DNA of 64,000 bases from Lentisphaeria bacterium (lineage in GTDB: Bacteria > Verrucomicrobiota > Lentisphaeria > Victivallales > Victivallaceae): contig JAFTIA010000009.1 of NCBI GenBank assembly GCA_017457105.1, forward strand, positions 1 to 64,000, written 5' to 3'. This document shows, piece by piece, positions 1-7,137 of the stretch. The notes below the pieces were generated by a model that was not told the DNA's origin, made no database searches, and worked only from the letters and a program-made list of their open reading frames with translations. The translations under genes were made by a program, and so were the position numbers. Position 1 is the first letter of the stretch, and each line of letters begins with the position of its first letter.

Positions 1-301
1 AGTTGTGATTTGATGTTTTTCTGAAGTGTGTTATATTTCTGCAAAGAATGTGGTGATACTCCCAGCAGTTGTGATTTGATGTTTTTCTGAAGTGTGTTAT
101 ATTCTGAACAAATGGCGGCTCTTGATGCAATTAGTTGTGATTTGATGTTTTTCTGAAGTGTGTTATATTTCAGCGGTCTTGCCGACATACGCCACATTAG
201 TTGTGATTTGATGTTTTTCTGAAGTGTGTTATATTCCCGTCAATGGTGTAGTCGGATAACAGCAAGTTGTGATTTGATGTTTTTCTGAAGTGTGTTATAT
301 T
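1..301 (+). CRISPR. Type II-C CRISPR array, five repeats seen, open at the left edge
   Basis: Five perfectly conserved repeats begin at 1, 67, 133, 199 and 265, giving a strict 66-bp period. A 37-nt block is invariant, starting AGTTGTGATTTGATG and ending TGTGTTATATT, so the true repeat is 36-37 nt and the four spacers are 29-30 nt. No spacer resembles another or any other part of the window that I can see. The array probably continues to the left, because the first repeat starts exactly at base 1. The orientation, GTTGTG at the repeat 5' end, is set by the tracrRNA anti-repeat at 5411-5431 and fits plus-strand transcription, convergent with the cas genes. Each repeat ends in TGT-TATATT, an extended -10 box, with TTGATG 16 bp upstream, so each repeat can act as a promoter for the following spacer. 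Confidence 0.97.
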
Positions 302-412
302 ATTGATGGTATAACATCTTTAATATAAGTCGCTTTAGTGTGATTTTTCGAGCACGGATTTTTGATTTGTTTTGATATCATGGTCGATAAAATTGAAATT
401 ATGGGTGATGAT
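301..412. other. Gap between CRISPR array and cas2
   Basis: This AT-rich stretch separates the last intact repeat from the cas2 stop codon. No gene is visible. About 35 bases after the last repeat there is a short stretch (AGTGTGATTTT, from 337) resembling the start of the repeat, which could be a decayed terminal repeat. The similarity is only about ten bases, so this is weak. Confidence 0.4.
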
Positions 413-757
413 TCAGAACAATTCCAATTGTGCCGGAGCCGGGGGCGGAGCTGTAGATTTGCTGCCGATAAAAGTATATGTGTCTCCAAACTGGCGGTCG
501 GTTATGCACAAAACAGAAACGACTCCTTCTGGCGGAACGGCGTTTTTAATTCTCCTTATATGCACATTTGTATTAGCAAATGATGCACAATGGCGGATGT
601 AAACAGAATATTGAAGCATGGAAAATCCATCTTGGATCAGCGTTTTTCTGAATAAAGTCGCGTTTTTTCGTTGTTGTTTCGTATTTGTAGGCAAATCAAA
701 CATGACATAAATCCACATATATTTATACCTGTTCAATGCGTTATATTCAGCAGGCAT
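413..757 (-). CDS. cas2: CRISPR-associated endonuclease Cas2
   Basis: Cas2 is the small structural partner of Cas1 in spacer acquisition; a Cas2 dimer bridges two Cas1 dimers in the integrase. From the ATG at 757 the protein has 114 residues, normal for the family. It shows the first beta strand and catalytic-type Asp in YMWIYVMFDLPTNT (Asp20), followed by the FRKTLIQDGFSMLQYSVYIR helix-strand unit typical of type II Cas2. The open frame extends upstream to 805, but 757 is preferred because its ATG overlaps the cas1 stop in TGATG, implying translational coupling, and because the added residues match nothing in the family. The C-terminal APPPAPAQLELF tail is proline-rich. It is the last gene of the cas operon. 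Confidence 0.95.
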   Translation of the reverse strand: MPAEYNALNRYKYMWIYVMFDLPTNTKQQRKNATLFRKTLIQDGFSMLQYSVYIRHCASFANTNVHIRRIKNAVPPEGVVSVLCITDRQFGDTYTFIGSKSTAPPPAPAQLELF

Positions 758-1650
758 CAAGTAAACTCCGGATATATGATTTCTTTTTCTTTTTTCAGAA
801 AACATTTGGCTAGCGAAGCCGTTGTATAAGATAATGCATTAGCTAGGGGGCGTCTTTCTCCGGAAATTAAAATATCCCTGGTCAAAAGGTGCAGTAATTT
901 TGCCTTGTGATCTCGCCTTAACTCATCTGTACAAAAAAAATTGCGGTTTTCAAAAATTACTTCATCTACGAACGGACGGTATGGTTCCATAATATCATCA
1001 GCAAGAGCAAAGGCATTATATTGATTGCAATGGTGTATTCCATTGATGCAAAGCATTCCTGATCCAACTATCGCCCTAGCGGTTGCCGCACGTAAAATCG
1101 CATATCCGTAATTAAGAGCGTTGTTGGGCGGGAGTCCATATCTGTCTCTGGAAAAATTTTCCATTATTCCCAGTTGTTTGAAATAAAATCTTGCTCCAGT
1201 TGCCTCTTTGTTGTCTCTGTCTTCATTTTTTACAGCCCTGCTTAAAACTTCGATGTTTTTATATTCCAGATTCAATCTTTTGAGACATTTTGCCTGATTT
1301 TTTAATTTTGCTTGTATAGTCTGTTTCCACAAACGACCGCGCAATGCGTTGCTGGCTGTTAATTGCGAAGAAATAACAGCGGCAGATAGCGAATTGGCTG
1401 AATATGGCACCAACTGGCCGGATGGCATATGGGACGCATCGCATATAATTATTGCAACATTGTTTTCGACAAGCATGTTCAACGCATATGATGTTATCTG
1501 CATCTGCTGAGATTCAATAACAATAAACCCAATATCCTCTATTGCAAAGGTGTGTTTGCCTACTACAGAATCAATTGACTCATACCTCAATAAATTTTCC
1601 TTTATGGATAGATTACCGCCTGTTGAGAAAAACAGTGTGCGTTTTAACAT
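757..1650 (-). CDS. cas1: CRISPR-associated endonuclease Cas1, type II
   Basis: Cas1 is the metal-dependent integrase that inserts new spacers at the leader end of the array. The product has 297 residues, matching type II Cas1. Visible features are the N-terminal beta-rich part ending in the IIICDASHMPSG segment, the catalytic Glu149 in NKEATGARFYF, the His206/His207 pair in GIHHCNQYNAFALADD, and Glu222 in MEPYRPFVDE. The start codon lies 3 bases after the cas9 stop, and the ribosome binding site AAGGAG is made of the last codons of cas9, so translation of cas9 and cas1 is probably coupled. No csn2 or cas4 gene is present, which places the locus in subtype II-C. Confidence 0.97.
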   Translation of the reverse strand: MLKRTLFFSTGGNLSIKENLLRYESIDSVVGKHTFAIEDIGFIVIESQQMQITSYALNMLVENNVAIIICDASHMPSGQLVPYSANSLSAAVISSQLTASNALRGRLWKQTIQAKLKNQAKCLKRLNLEYKNIEVLSRAVKNEDRDNKEATGARFYFKQLGIMENFSRDRYGLPPNNALNYGYAILRAATARAIVGSGMLCINGIHHCNQYNAFALADDIMEPYRPFVDEVIFENRNFFCTDELRRDHKAKLLHLLTRDILISGERRPLANALSYTTASLAKCFLKKEKEIIYPEFT

Positions 1651-1653
1651 ATT

Positions 1654-4600
1654 TTACTCCTTGAAGATAATTTCTCCATTTATTGAGATGTCAAAATCAA
1701 TTCCGGCAAATAATGTATGGTTTTGGTATGTACTTTGACTGAGGCACAGAAGAGGAACGCCCGTTTCCCATTCAATGTTGTATGATTCTTGCAAATATTT
1801 TTTGGCGCGAGCTTCCCGATGCCAGCGTAAACAAATTCGAAGATCCTTTTTTAATTCGGTAACGATATATAAGCGTTTACTGAGCTGTTCTTTCGGCATT
1901 ATTTTCAACTCTTCCGGGGCATTTCGGTAAAATAATACCGCAACGCCTGGATTGATTATGCCAACGAAATCTCCTTTTTCATCGCGCATCTGCGGTGGAA
2001 TATAATCCGGCGAACGATGTTCTTTAGCCCATTCCCACAACGAAATAGGTTCATAATGGTAAGTGTGTTGAGTTGTCGGAGTTTTATTATCTCGATAAAG
2101 GGCGATCATAAAATTTCCGCCTTTAGCCGTTTCTGCATAATAACTATTTTTGTATTCTTTTGTGCTGATATAACTCTGCCTTTTAATAGGCAGCAGAGTT
2201 CTTTTGTTTTCTTGGATTTTCCAAGCTCCATCATCTTGTTTTTTGATCTTGATATCCCTATAAATTCTGACTTTTTTAATGACAGGGCCATTGAATGAGC
2301 CATCTTTCGTCTTCATGTAAAATGCAGTAGAAAATATATCTTTAAATATTACACCTGTTTGCATCTTTGAATTAGCTTGAGCAATAATTGATTCTCGAAC
2401 TGTTTTATCAACGATAAGTTCAAATGAATCCATTGTTTTAAAATAATCAGCATTCAATGGAGTACGAAGTACTGTGCGAATATTTTGTTTGTTATCCATT
2501 ATTTTGCCGTAATAGGTTAAATCATGCAGTTGACCGCGGACGGTATCGCCGGCGGCCTTGACATTTTTCACGATATCTCCATCTTTGGTCTGGAGAGGAG
2601 ATGCAAGGTAAACCTTGTTTCGTTTTGTTTGTTTTGTTTCATTGTGTTTTTTTAGGTGTTTAACTAATACACCTTCAACCGTTTTGCGAACATCTTCAGG
2701 GAAGGTTGGCCAGGGATATGTTAATTCTAACGCCAGTTTCCCTCCACTGTAAGATTTTTCGTCATGATAAGCACAAGATATTTTGTTTAATGCATCTCGA
2801 TCAAGAGCGGCAATAACTAAAGCATCAATTATGTGATGTGTATAATCTATACGGTCTTTCTTTGCTGATTGCTCCTGCAAGCCCCACTCTTTACGAGCGA
2901 AGGCTGTTGCTGTTCCGCTGTTTGCAAAAACATTTTCGTATCTTGATTTTAGAAATTGCAATGCATGCCTGGTCATTACTCCTGTTGCCGCCAGTTGCCG
3001 ACGACTGAAATCACCATCTAATTCTTCACGGCAAATCGTGAACGATAGAAGCTTTTTTCGCCAATATTTCCTTTTTTCATATGTTTCTATCACTTTTTGT
3101 CTGGCTTCTGCACGTGCCGGTGATGATGGGGGAGTTGATTTTAATTTGTTTACCGCTGCAGCATGAGCTTTTTCGGCATTTTCAAGTTTTTCATAAAAAC
3201 CTGCTGTCGCTAAATTATTTTCTATTGTATCAAATCCCAATGCTGGAATATTGTAATTCGGACATTCCGTGGGCAATTTGCCGATTTTAATATCTCGATT
3301 ATATGTACTGTTGCAAAGGGTCAGATTTTCCAAATTATTTTCGCCCCCAATAGAGCGGGGGATCGTATGTTCTATATCAAGTAATTTAAACTCATTGGTG
3401 AAAATTTCACTTTGCGTAATCATTTTTCCGGTATACAGGCAGCGGTGATTTTGTTCCTCCCATAACCGCCAACGCAAAATCTGCTCATCGGAGGGGATGA
3501 TGTTATATTCGGCAAATTCCTCAATTGCTTGTTTGCGCAATTTTTCATTGTCGCGTTGTATTCCTGCGATTGCCATACGCGTGGCTTTATCATTGACACT
3601 GCGGGCAAGTTCAATATGGATTTCTGTTTTTTCATCTATCTTTCCAGTTTTACGCAAATCATTTACCAATCTGCGTAAGATGGTCAGAGAACGGTGTACC
3701 ATCGGATTATAGATCATGCCGAGGTCAATATGCGGCAATTTGCAGTCATCATCAAAAACTGCTTCATAATTTGAAGGTTCTTTAAATTCATAAAGAGCAT
3801 TAACTTGAGATTGCGTGCACTGCCATTTTTCTTCAAGGAGCTGTTTAAATCGGGCTGTCAAGCTGAGCAAATGCTTTTTTTCGTGCGAAGCAAGGTTGTT
3901 TTTCTCCCAGTTATAGTCATCAAGGCATTGTTCAAAATCAGCAAGAACTTCGTCCTTGACAGATATGTATCTTTCATGCCCGAAAATATCTGGTAGTTTG
4001 GCAAGAAGTACTGCGTATGGTTCAATATATCCGGCTTCCAGGAACGGTAATATTTTTTTGATGGCATATAAACTGTACTTTGCATACCCTTCTGCAATAT
4101 TTATCTTTATAAATTTATCTGCTTGTTCATCTGATAATCCAAGACGTTCTCGTGCGAATTTTTTGAATGCGATGCTTTCTCCATCAAAATCACACTTAAA
4201 ATATTTTAAGCCGTCAAAGACCGTTTGAATGTCCATCACCTTTTCATGTTGTTTCACATCAAGATAATTACGCGTCCAGGAGAATATATTTTCGCAATCA
4301 AGAATATTCTGCAGTTGATAAATTAATGCGGAAGAAGAGCACGATTGGTCATCTCGATAGTTAAATTCGGTCAATTTCCCCTTGAAGAATTTTTTATTCA
4401 GAGTACTTTTGATTTTTTCAAATTTGAAACTTGGGCTTTTGACCATAAAACACGATAAGGCTGTCTGCCGCTCATTAAAATCAAGAAAGCGTTCTGGAGC
4501 ACCATCAACCCTGACTTTTATAGTATTTACGAAGCAATACATCCTGTATTTTTCAAAAAGAGGGTGAGCCTTTAATGCTCTTGAATATTTTTTCTCAAGA

Positions 4601-5352
4601 GAACATTTACCAAGAAGAAAACTTTTTGTGCGTAAGGGGCGTTGTAAGAAGAGCGCATCGTATAATTTTTTTCTTAATTCGCTATTTATTCCCTGCGTTT
4701 TACATATTTTTTCAAATTCAGGTATATAATGTTCCACTCGTCCGCATTTTATAATACCGCGAATTTTTGAATTTTCTTTTGCCAGTTCATATAGATGTTG
4801 CCCCAGTGTCTGACCTGTTAAAAGCAGGTTATCATTCAAATTTTGGATTTTATTTTTTAATTCGCTGGTTTCTTTGGCATTGCAGGCGTTTTGATCCTTT
4901 TTTGAACTTTTAACTCCACGGCGAATTGCAATATGATAAAAGGCTCGTCCAAGTTCTAGCGGATTAATTTTTTCTGTTGCCGCTTTTGCCCGGAAATAGT
5001 ACGGATTGTTCTCTTGAGTGCTGTTCAACCAATTGATAAAGTTCTTGTTGTTTATGGGGAAATCCCCCCGCCTTATCCAGCCTTGCAACTCGGGGAGAGT
5101 TAAAGGACACATGCCGTTTTCAAGCAAAATTTTTAGAGTGTGATATTTTCTCAATCTGCGGCGGAACTTGAGGCGTCTTGCTGCGCGAAAAGCAGTTCTT
5201 TGGGCGGCGGGTGACTTATCCGCTTCTCTGCCTTGATCTAGAGGTATGCCTTGGTCAAAAATCAGAACGCCGCAAGCAATAATTTTATTTCCTTCAATGA
5301 TAGCCCAACCCAGAGAGTTTGTTCCTAAATCTATCCCAAGAACTCGCTTCAT
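1654..5352 (-). CDS. cas9: CRISPR RNA-guided endonuclease Cas9, subtype II-C
   Basis: Cas9 cleaves DNA targets with RuvC and HNH nuclease sites under guidance of a crRNA:tracrRNA duplex. The protein has 1232 residues. RuvC-I lies at the N-terminus with Asp8 in LGIDLGTNSLGWAI. The arginine-rich bridge helix spans about 50-75 (FRAARRLKFRRRLRKYH). RuvC-II has Glu581 in IHIELARSVND. The HNH motif DIEHTIPRS runs from 659 with catalytic His662, followed by the Asn-bearing NSTYNRD. RuvC-III has His840 and Asp843 in HHIIDALVIAA. All key residues are intact, so it should be active. The start ATG follows AAGAGG at a good distance. The length and the three-gene cas operon fit II-C rather than II-A. Base composition is much more AT-rich than the genes beyond 7 kb, suggesting horizontal acquisition. 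Confidence 0.98.
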   Translation of the reverse strand: MKRVLGIDLGTNSLGWAIIEGNKIIACGVLIFDQGIPLDQGREADKSPAAQRTAFRAARRLKFRRRLRKYHTLKILLENGMCPLTLPELQGWIRRGDFPINNKNFINWLNSTQENNPYYFRAKAATEKINPLELGRAFYHIAIRRGVKSSKKDQNACNAKETSELKNKIQNLNDNLLLTGQTLGQHLYELAKENSKIRGIIKCGRVEHYIPEFEKICKTQGINSELRKKLYDALFLQRPLRTKSFLLGKCSLEKKYSRALKAHPLFEKYRMYCFVNTIKVRVDGAPERFLDFNERQTALSCFMVKSPSFKFEKIKSTLNKKFFKGKLTEFNYRDDQSCSSSALIYQLQNILDCENIFSWTRNYLDVKQHEKVMDIQTVFDGLKYFKCDFDGESIAFKKFARERLGLSDEQADKFIKINIAEGYAKYSLYAIKKILPFLEAGYIEPYAVLLAKLPDIFGHERYISVKDEVLADFEQCLDDYNWEKNNLASHEKKHLLSLTARFKQLLEEKWQCTQSQVNALYEFKEPSNYEAVFDDDCKLPHIDLGMIYNPMVHRSLTILRRLVNDLRKTGKIDEKTEIHIELARSVNDKATRMAIAGIQRDNEKLRKQAIEEFAEYNIIPSDEQILRWRLWEEQNHRCLYTGKMITQSEIFTNEFKLLDIEHTIPRSIGGENNLENLTLCNSTYNRDIKIGKLPTECPNYNIPALGFDTIENNLATAGFYEKLENAEKAHAAAVNKLKSTPPSSPARAEARQKVIETYEKRKYWRKKLLSFTICREELDGDFSRRQLAATGVMTRHALQFLKSRYENVFANSGTATAFARKEWGLQEQSAKKDRIDYTHHIIDALVIAALDRDALNKISCAYHDEKSYSGGKLALELTYPWPTFPEDVRKTVEGVLVKHLKKHNETKQTKRNKVYLASPLQTKDGDIVKNVKAAGDTVRGQLHDLTYYGKIMDNKQNIRTVLRTPLNADYFKTMDSFELIVDKTVRESIIAQANSKMQTGVIFKDIFSTAFYMKTKDGSFNGPVIKKVRIYRDIKIKKQDDGAWKIQENKRTLLPIKRQSYISTKEYKNSYYAETAKGGNFMIALYRDNKTPTTQHTYHYEPISLWEWAKEHRSPDYIPPQMRDEKGDFVGIINPGVAVLFYRNAPEELKIMPKEQLSKRLYIVTELKKDLRICLRWHREARAKKYLQESYNIEWETGVPLLCLSQSTYQNHTLFAGIDFDISINGEIIFKE

Positions 5353-5380
5353 AAAATACCTCTTTTTTTTATAATAATGC

Positions 5381-5408
5381 TTGATATTTTATTTTTTACT
5401 GCTATAGT
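5381..5408 (+). promoter_or_regulatory. tracrRNA promoter
   Basis: TTGATA (5381-5386), a 16-bp spacer, and TATAGT (5403-5408) preceded by TGC form an extended -10 promoter. Its layout and even its TTGATxTTTT start mirror the promoter-like part of the CRISPR repeat. The expected transcript start is near 5414. Confidence 0.75.
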
Positions 5409-5413
5409 ACAGT

Positions 5414-5495
5414 TAAACATCTTATCACAACAAGGCTATATGCCGTAGGTGATACACCTGTTATCCCGGTCATTCAGTTGGCCGGGATATTTTTT
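5414..5495 (+). ncRNA. tracrRNA of the type II-C system
   Basis: This RNA would pair with the repeat part of the crRNA to load Cas9. The anti-repeat CATCTTATCACAAC at 5418-5431 is the complement of the repeat start apart from a 2x2 TT/TT mismatch. Complementarity continues to about 5411 after a second 2x2 mismatch. It is followed by AAGGCTATATGCCGT, which can form the short nexus hairpin seen in II-C tracrRNAs, then AGGTGATACACCT, another small hairpin. The end is a strong terminator: an 11-bp stem with one G-T pair (5462-5472 with 5479-5489), six-base loop and six Ts. It lies divergent to cas9 with its own promoter. The exact 5' end is inferred. Confidence 0.88.
5462..5495 (+). terminator. 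Rho-independent terminator of the tracrRNA
   Basis: TATCCCGGTCA pairs with TGGCCGGGATA around the loop TTCAGT and is followed by six Ts. In II-C systems the terminator hairpin is also a functional 3' module of the tracrRNA. Confidence 0.9.
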
Positions 5496-5636
5496 ATGCT
5501 TGTTCATTAAATATACTTGCCCTACTGGACATTTTGTGTCCACTCTGTTTTGGTTTTGCAATTTTTTTTTGATTTTTTTAGCCAGATGGTAAATGGCTGC
5601 TGAAAATCTCTGTTTCAATCCGTTCTTATCCGTTTT
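5496..5636. other. AT-rich intergenic stretch between the tracrRNA and the glyoxalase relic
   Basis: I see no gene here. It contains homopolymer T tracts and a small hairpin, TGGACA/TGTCCA at 5526-5542, of unknown role. Together with the tracrRNA and relic this fills the gap between cas9 and the RhuM gene. Confidence 0.5.
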
Positions 5637-5707
5637 TTACCGTTTGGCGGGGAGGACCTCCAGCCAGTAATTGTTGGGCACACTTGTCATAACAGATAGT
5701 TCCCCAT
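5637..5707 (-). pseudogene. Decayed 3' end of a glyoxalase-family gene
   Basis: Read on the minus strand, this stretch encodes MGNYLL in one frame and then, after an indel, TSVPNNYWLEVLPAKR and a stop in another frame. The intact glyoxalase gene at 6746-7120 ends MGIYFVTDPNNYWLEVIPENRY, so the relic matches its last 20 or so codons and stops at almost the same point. It begins at the very base where the RhuM gene ends. I infer a former second glyoxalase gene, or a duplicated 3' end, that was disrupted when the RhuM gene or a larger segment arrived. Only the tail is left and it is frameshifted. Confidence 0.65.
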
Positions 5708-6723
5708 TATTCATCTTTTGGACGGTTGCGGAGCGATTCTTCAAGCAGTTTCAACTCCTGTAAATCTTCCCAATCAGCCTGTTTGGCAGCTTCTGTTTTA
5801 CGCCTTTGGTTGAATACTTCGTAGCGTTCGCTTACGATTGTTTTCATCTCATTATTGCTGATTGAACCCGCGTTGTTCAATATTTCAAAACCGTTGAACT
5901 CCAATAACTGATTGACATTATTCCGCCAAAAATTCATGGTTAGAGAACGACGATTTTTGATCCGCAATTCAGCCGACTCCAAAAAGATCATGACCAGGCG
6001 GTTGAGCGAATCGATTTCATCGTTGTTCAAAAAGTTTTTGGCAATGAATATATCCCCTTTGCGGACGATCGATCCAGCCCAACTGGTCGCACCGAAATTT
6101 GGCAGTTCGGCTTGGGCTCGTTGAACAATGATCTCTGCAGCTGTAAGATGAGTTACCGCATAAAGCAGTTTATTCTGCGTTTCAGCAAAGAACATCTGGG
6201 TCGATTTGTCAGTAGCATCGTAATCACTGCTCAAACTGAATAATTCCCGAACCTTTTGGTAAAAACGTTTTTCCGAAGCCCGGATCTCCCGGAGGCGTTC
6301 CAGCAATTCATCAAAATAATCAGGGCGACCGTCAGGATTTTTCAAACGGTCATCGTCAATGACAAAACCTTTCCGCATAAATTCAACAAGATTGCGGTTC
6401 GCCCATTGCCGGAATTGCACGCCCCGCTTGCTCCGCACCCGAAACCCAATGGCAAGGATCATATCAAGCGAGTAATAGGCAACATTGTAATCTTTGCCGT
6501 CGGCGGCAGTTGTTAAATAAAACTTAACAACTGAATTTTTTTGCAACTCGTTGTCTTCAAATATGTTGGATATATGAGTTGATATATTTGCTTTAGAGGT
6601 GGCAAAAAGTTCGGCAAGCTGATTTTGGTTCAGCCAAACGCTGCCGTCTTTAGCCAATAAAGAGATATTCGCCTTGCCGTCAGCGGTTGAATAAATGATG
6701 ATTTCTTCTGAACTATTGTCCAT
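5707..6723 (-). CDS. RhuM-family protein
   Basis: This 338-residue protein belongs to the virulence RhuM family, named after a Salmonella pathogenicity-island gene and common in genomic islands and near defence genes; its biochemical role is unknown. The N-terminal part (IIIYSTADGKANISLLAKDGSVWLNQNQLAELFATSKANISTHI, in short pieces) looks like a winged-helix DNA-binding segment. It is followed by the family hallmark YNVAYYSLDMILAIGFRVRSKRG and a charged helical C-terminal half with a glutamate- and lysine-rich end. The open frame extends to a TTG at 6774, but the ATG at 6723 is preferred because it lies 22 bases after the glyoxalase stop and avoids overlap. The flanking glyoxalase relic suggests an inserted gene. 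Confidence 0.85.
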   Translation of the reverse strand: MDNSSEEIIIYSTADGKANISLLAKDGSVWLNQNQLAELFATSKANISTHISNIFEDNELQKNSVVKFYLTTAADGKDYNVAYYSLDMILAIGFRVRSKRGVQFRQWANRNLVEFMRKGFVIDDDRLKNPDGRPDYFDELLERLREIRASEKRFYQKVRELFSLSSDYDATDKSTQMFFAETQNKLLYAVTHLTAAEIIVQRAQAELPNFGATSWAGSIVRKGDIFIAKNFLNNDEIDSLNRLVMIFLESAELRIKNRRSLTMNFWRNNVNQLLEFNGFEILNNAGSISNNEMKTIVSERYEVFNQRRKTEAAKQADWEDLQELKLLEESLRNRPKDE

Positions 6724-6745
6724 ACTATTGTCTTTCTGAAAATCA

Positions 6746-7120
6746 TCAATACCGGTTTTCCGGAATGACTTCAAGCCAGTAGTTGTTCGGGTCGGTTACA
6801 AAATAAATTCCCATTTCCGGGTTTTCAAAACAGATACAGCCCATTTCTTCGTGGCGTTTGTGCGCTCCTTCGTAATCATCCACCTTGAACGCCAGATGGA
6901 ATTCATTATCCCCCAAATCGTAGGGCCTGTCCATTTCCCGCAACCACGTCAATTCCAACTGATGGCTGCTGTTGCCGTCCTCCAGATACACAATGATAAA
7001 ACTGCCGTCTTTCGCTTCGATCCGCCGTACTTCGTGCATATCAAAAGCATCCTGATAAAATTGAATACTTTTAGCCAGATCAAAAACATTCAGATTGTTG
7101 TGGACCATACGGAATTTCAT
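6746..7120 (-). CDS. Glyoxalase I-like (VOC family) protein, probable lactoylglutathione lyase
   Basis: The 124-residue protein is a single vicinal oxygen chelate domain. It begins MKFRMVHNNLNVFDLAKSIQFYQDAF with a metal-binding His8, and carries HLAFKVDDYEGAHKRHEEMG and a closing FVTDPNNYWLEVIPE with the last metal-binding Glu. This pattern is closest to lactoylglutathione lyase (GloA), which removes methylglyoxal, but VOC proteins vary and the substrate is not certain. AAAGGGG precedes the ATG. It lies 17 bases downstream of the beta-helix gene and may share its transcript. Confidence 0.85.
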   Translation of the reverse strand: MKFRMVHNNLNVFDLAKSIQFYQDAFDMHEVRRIEAKDGSFIIVYLEDGNSSHQLELTWLREMDRPYDLGDNEFHLAFKVDDYEGAHKRHEEMGCICFENPEMGIYFVTDPNNYWLEVIPENRY

Positions 7121-7137
7121 TTTTTATACCCCTTTTT

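Noticed and set aside
1-301. Spacers targeting sequences in this window
   Set aside because: No protospacer match was found by eye in the window on either strand; a full search could not be run.
413-805. The longer 130-codon version of cas2 starting at 805
   Set aside because: It would overlap cas1 by 49 bases; the ATG at 757 overlaps the stop in TGATG and gives the normal Cas2 length.
5436-5618. A 60-codon minus-strand frame across the tracrRNA
   Set aside because: It overlaps the tracrRNA and its terminator, has no ribosome binding site and no family match.
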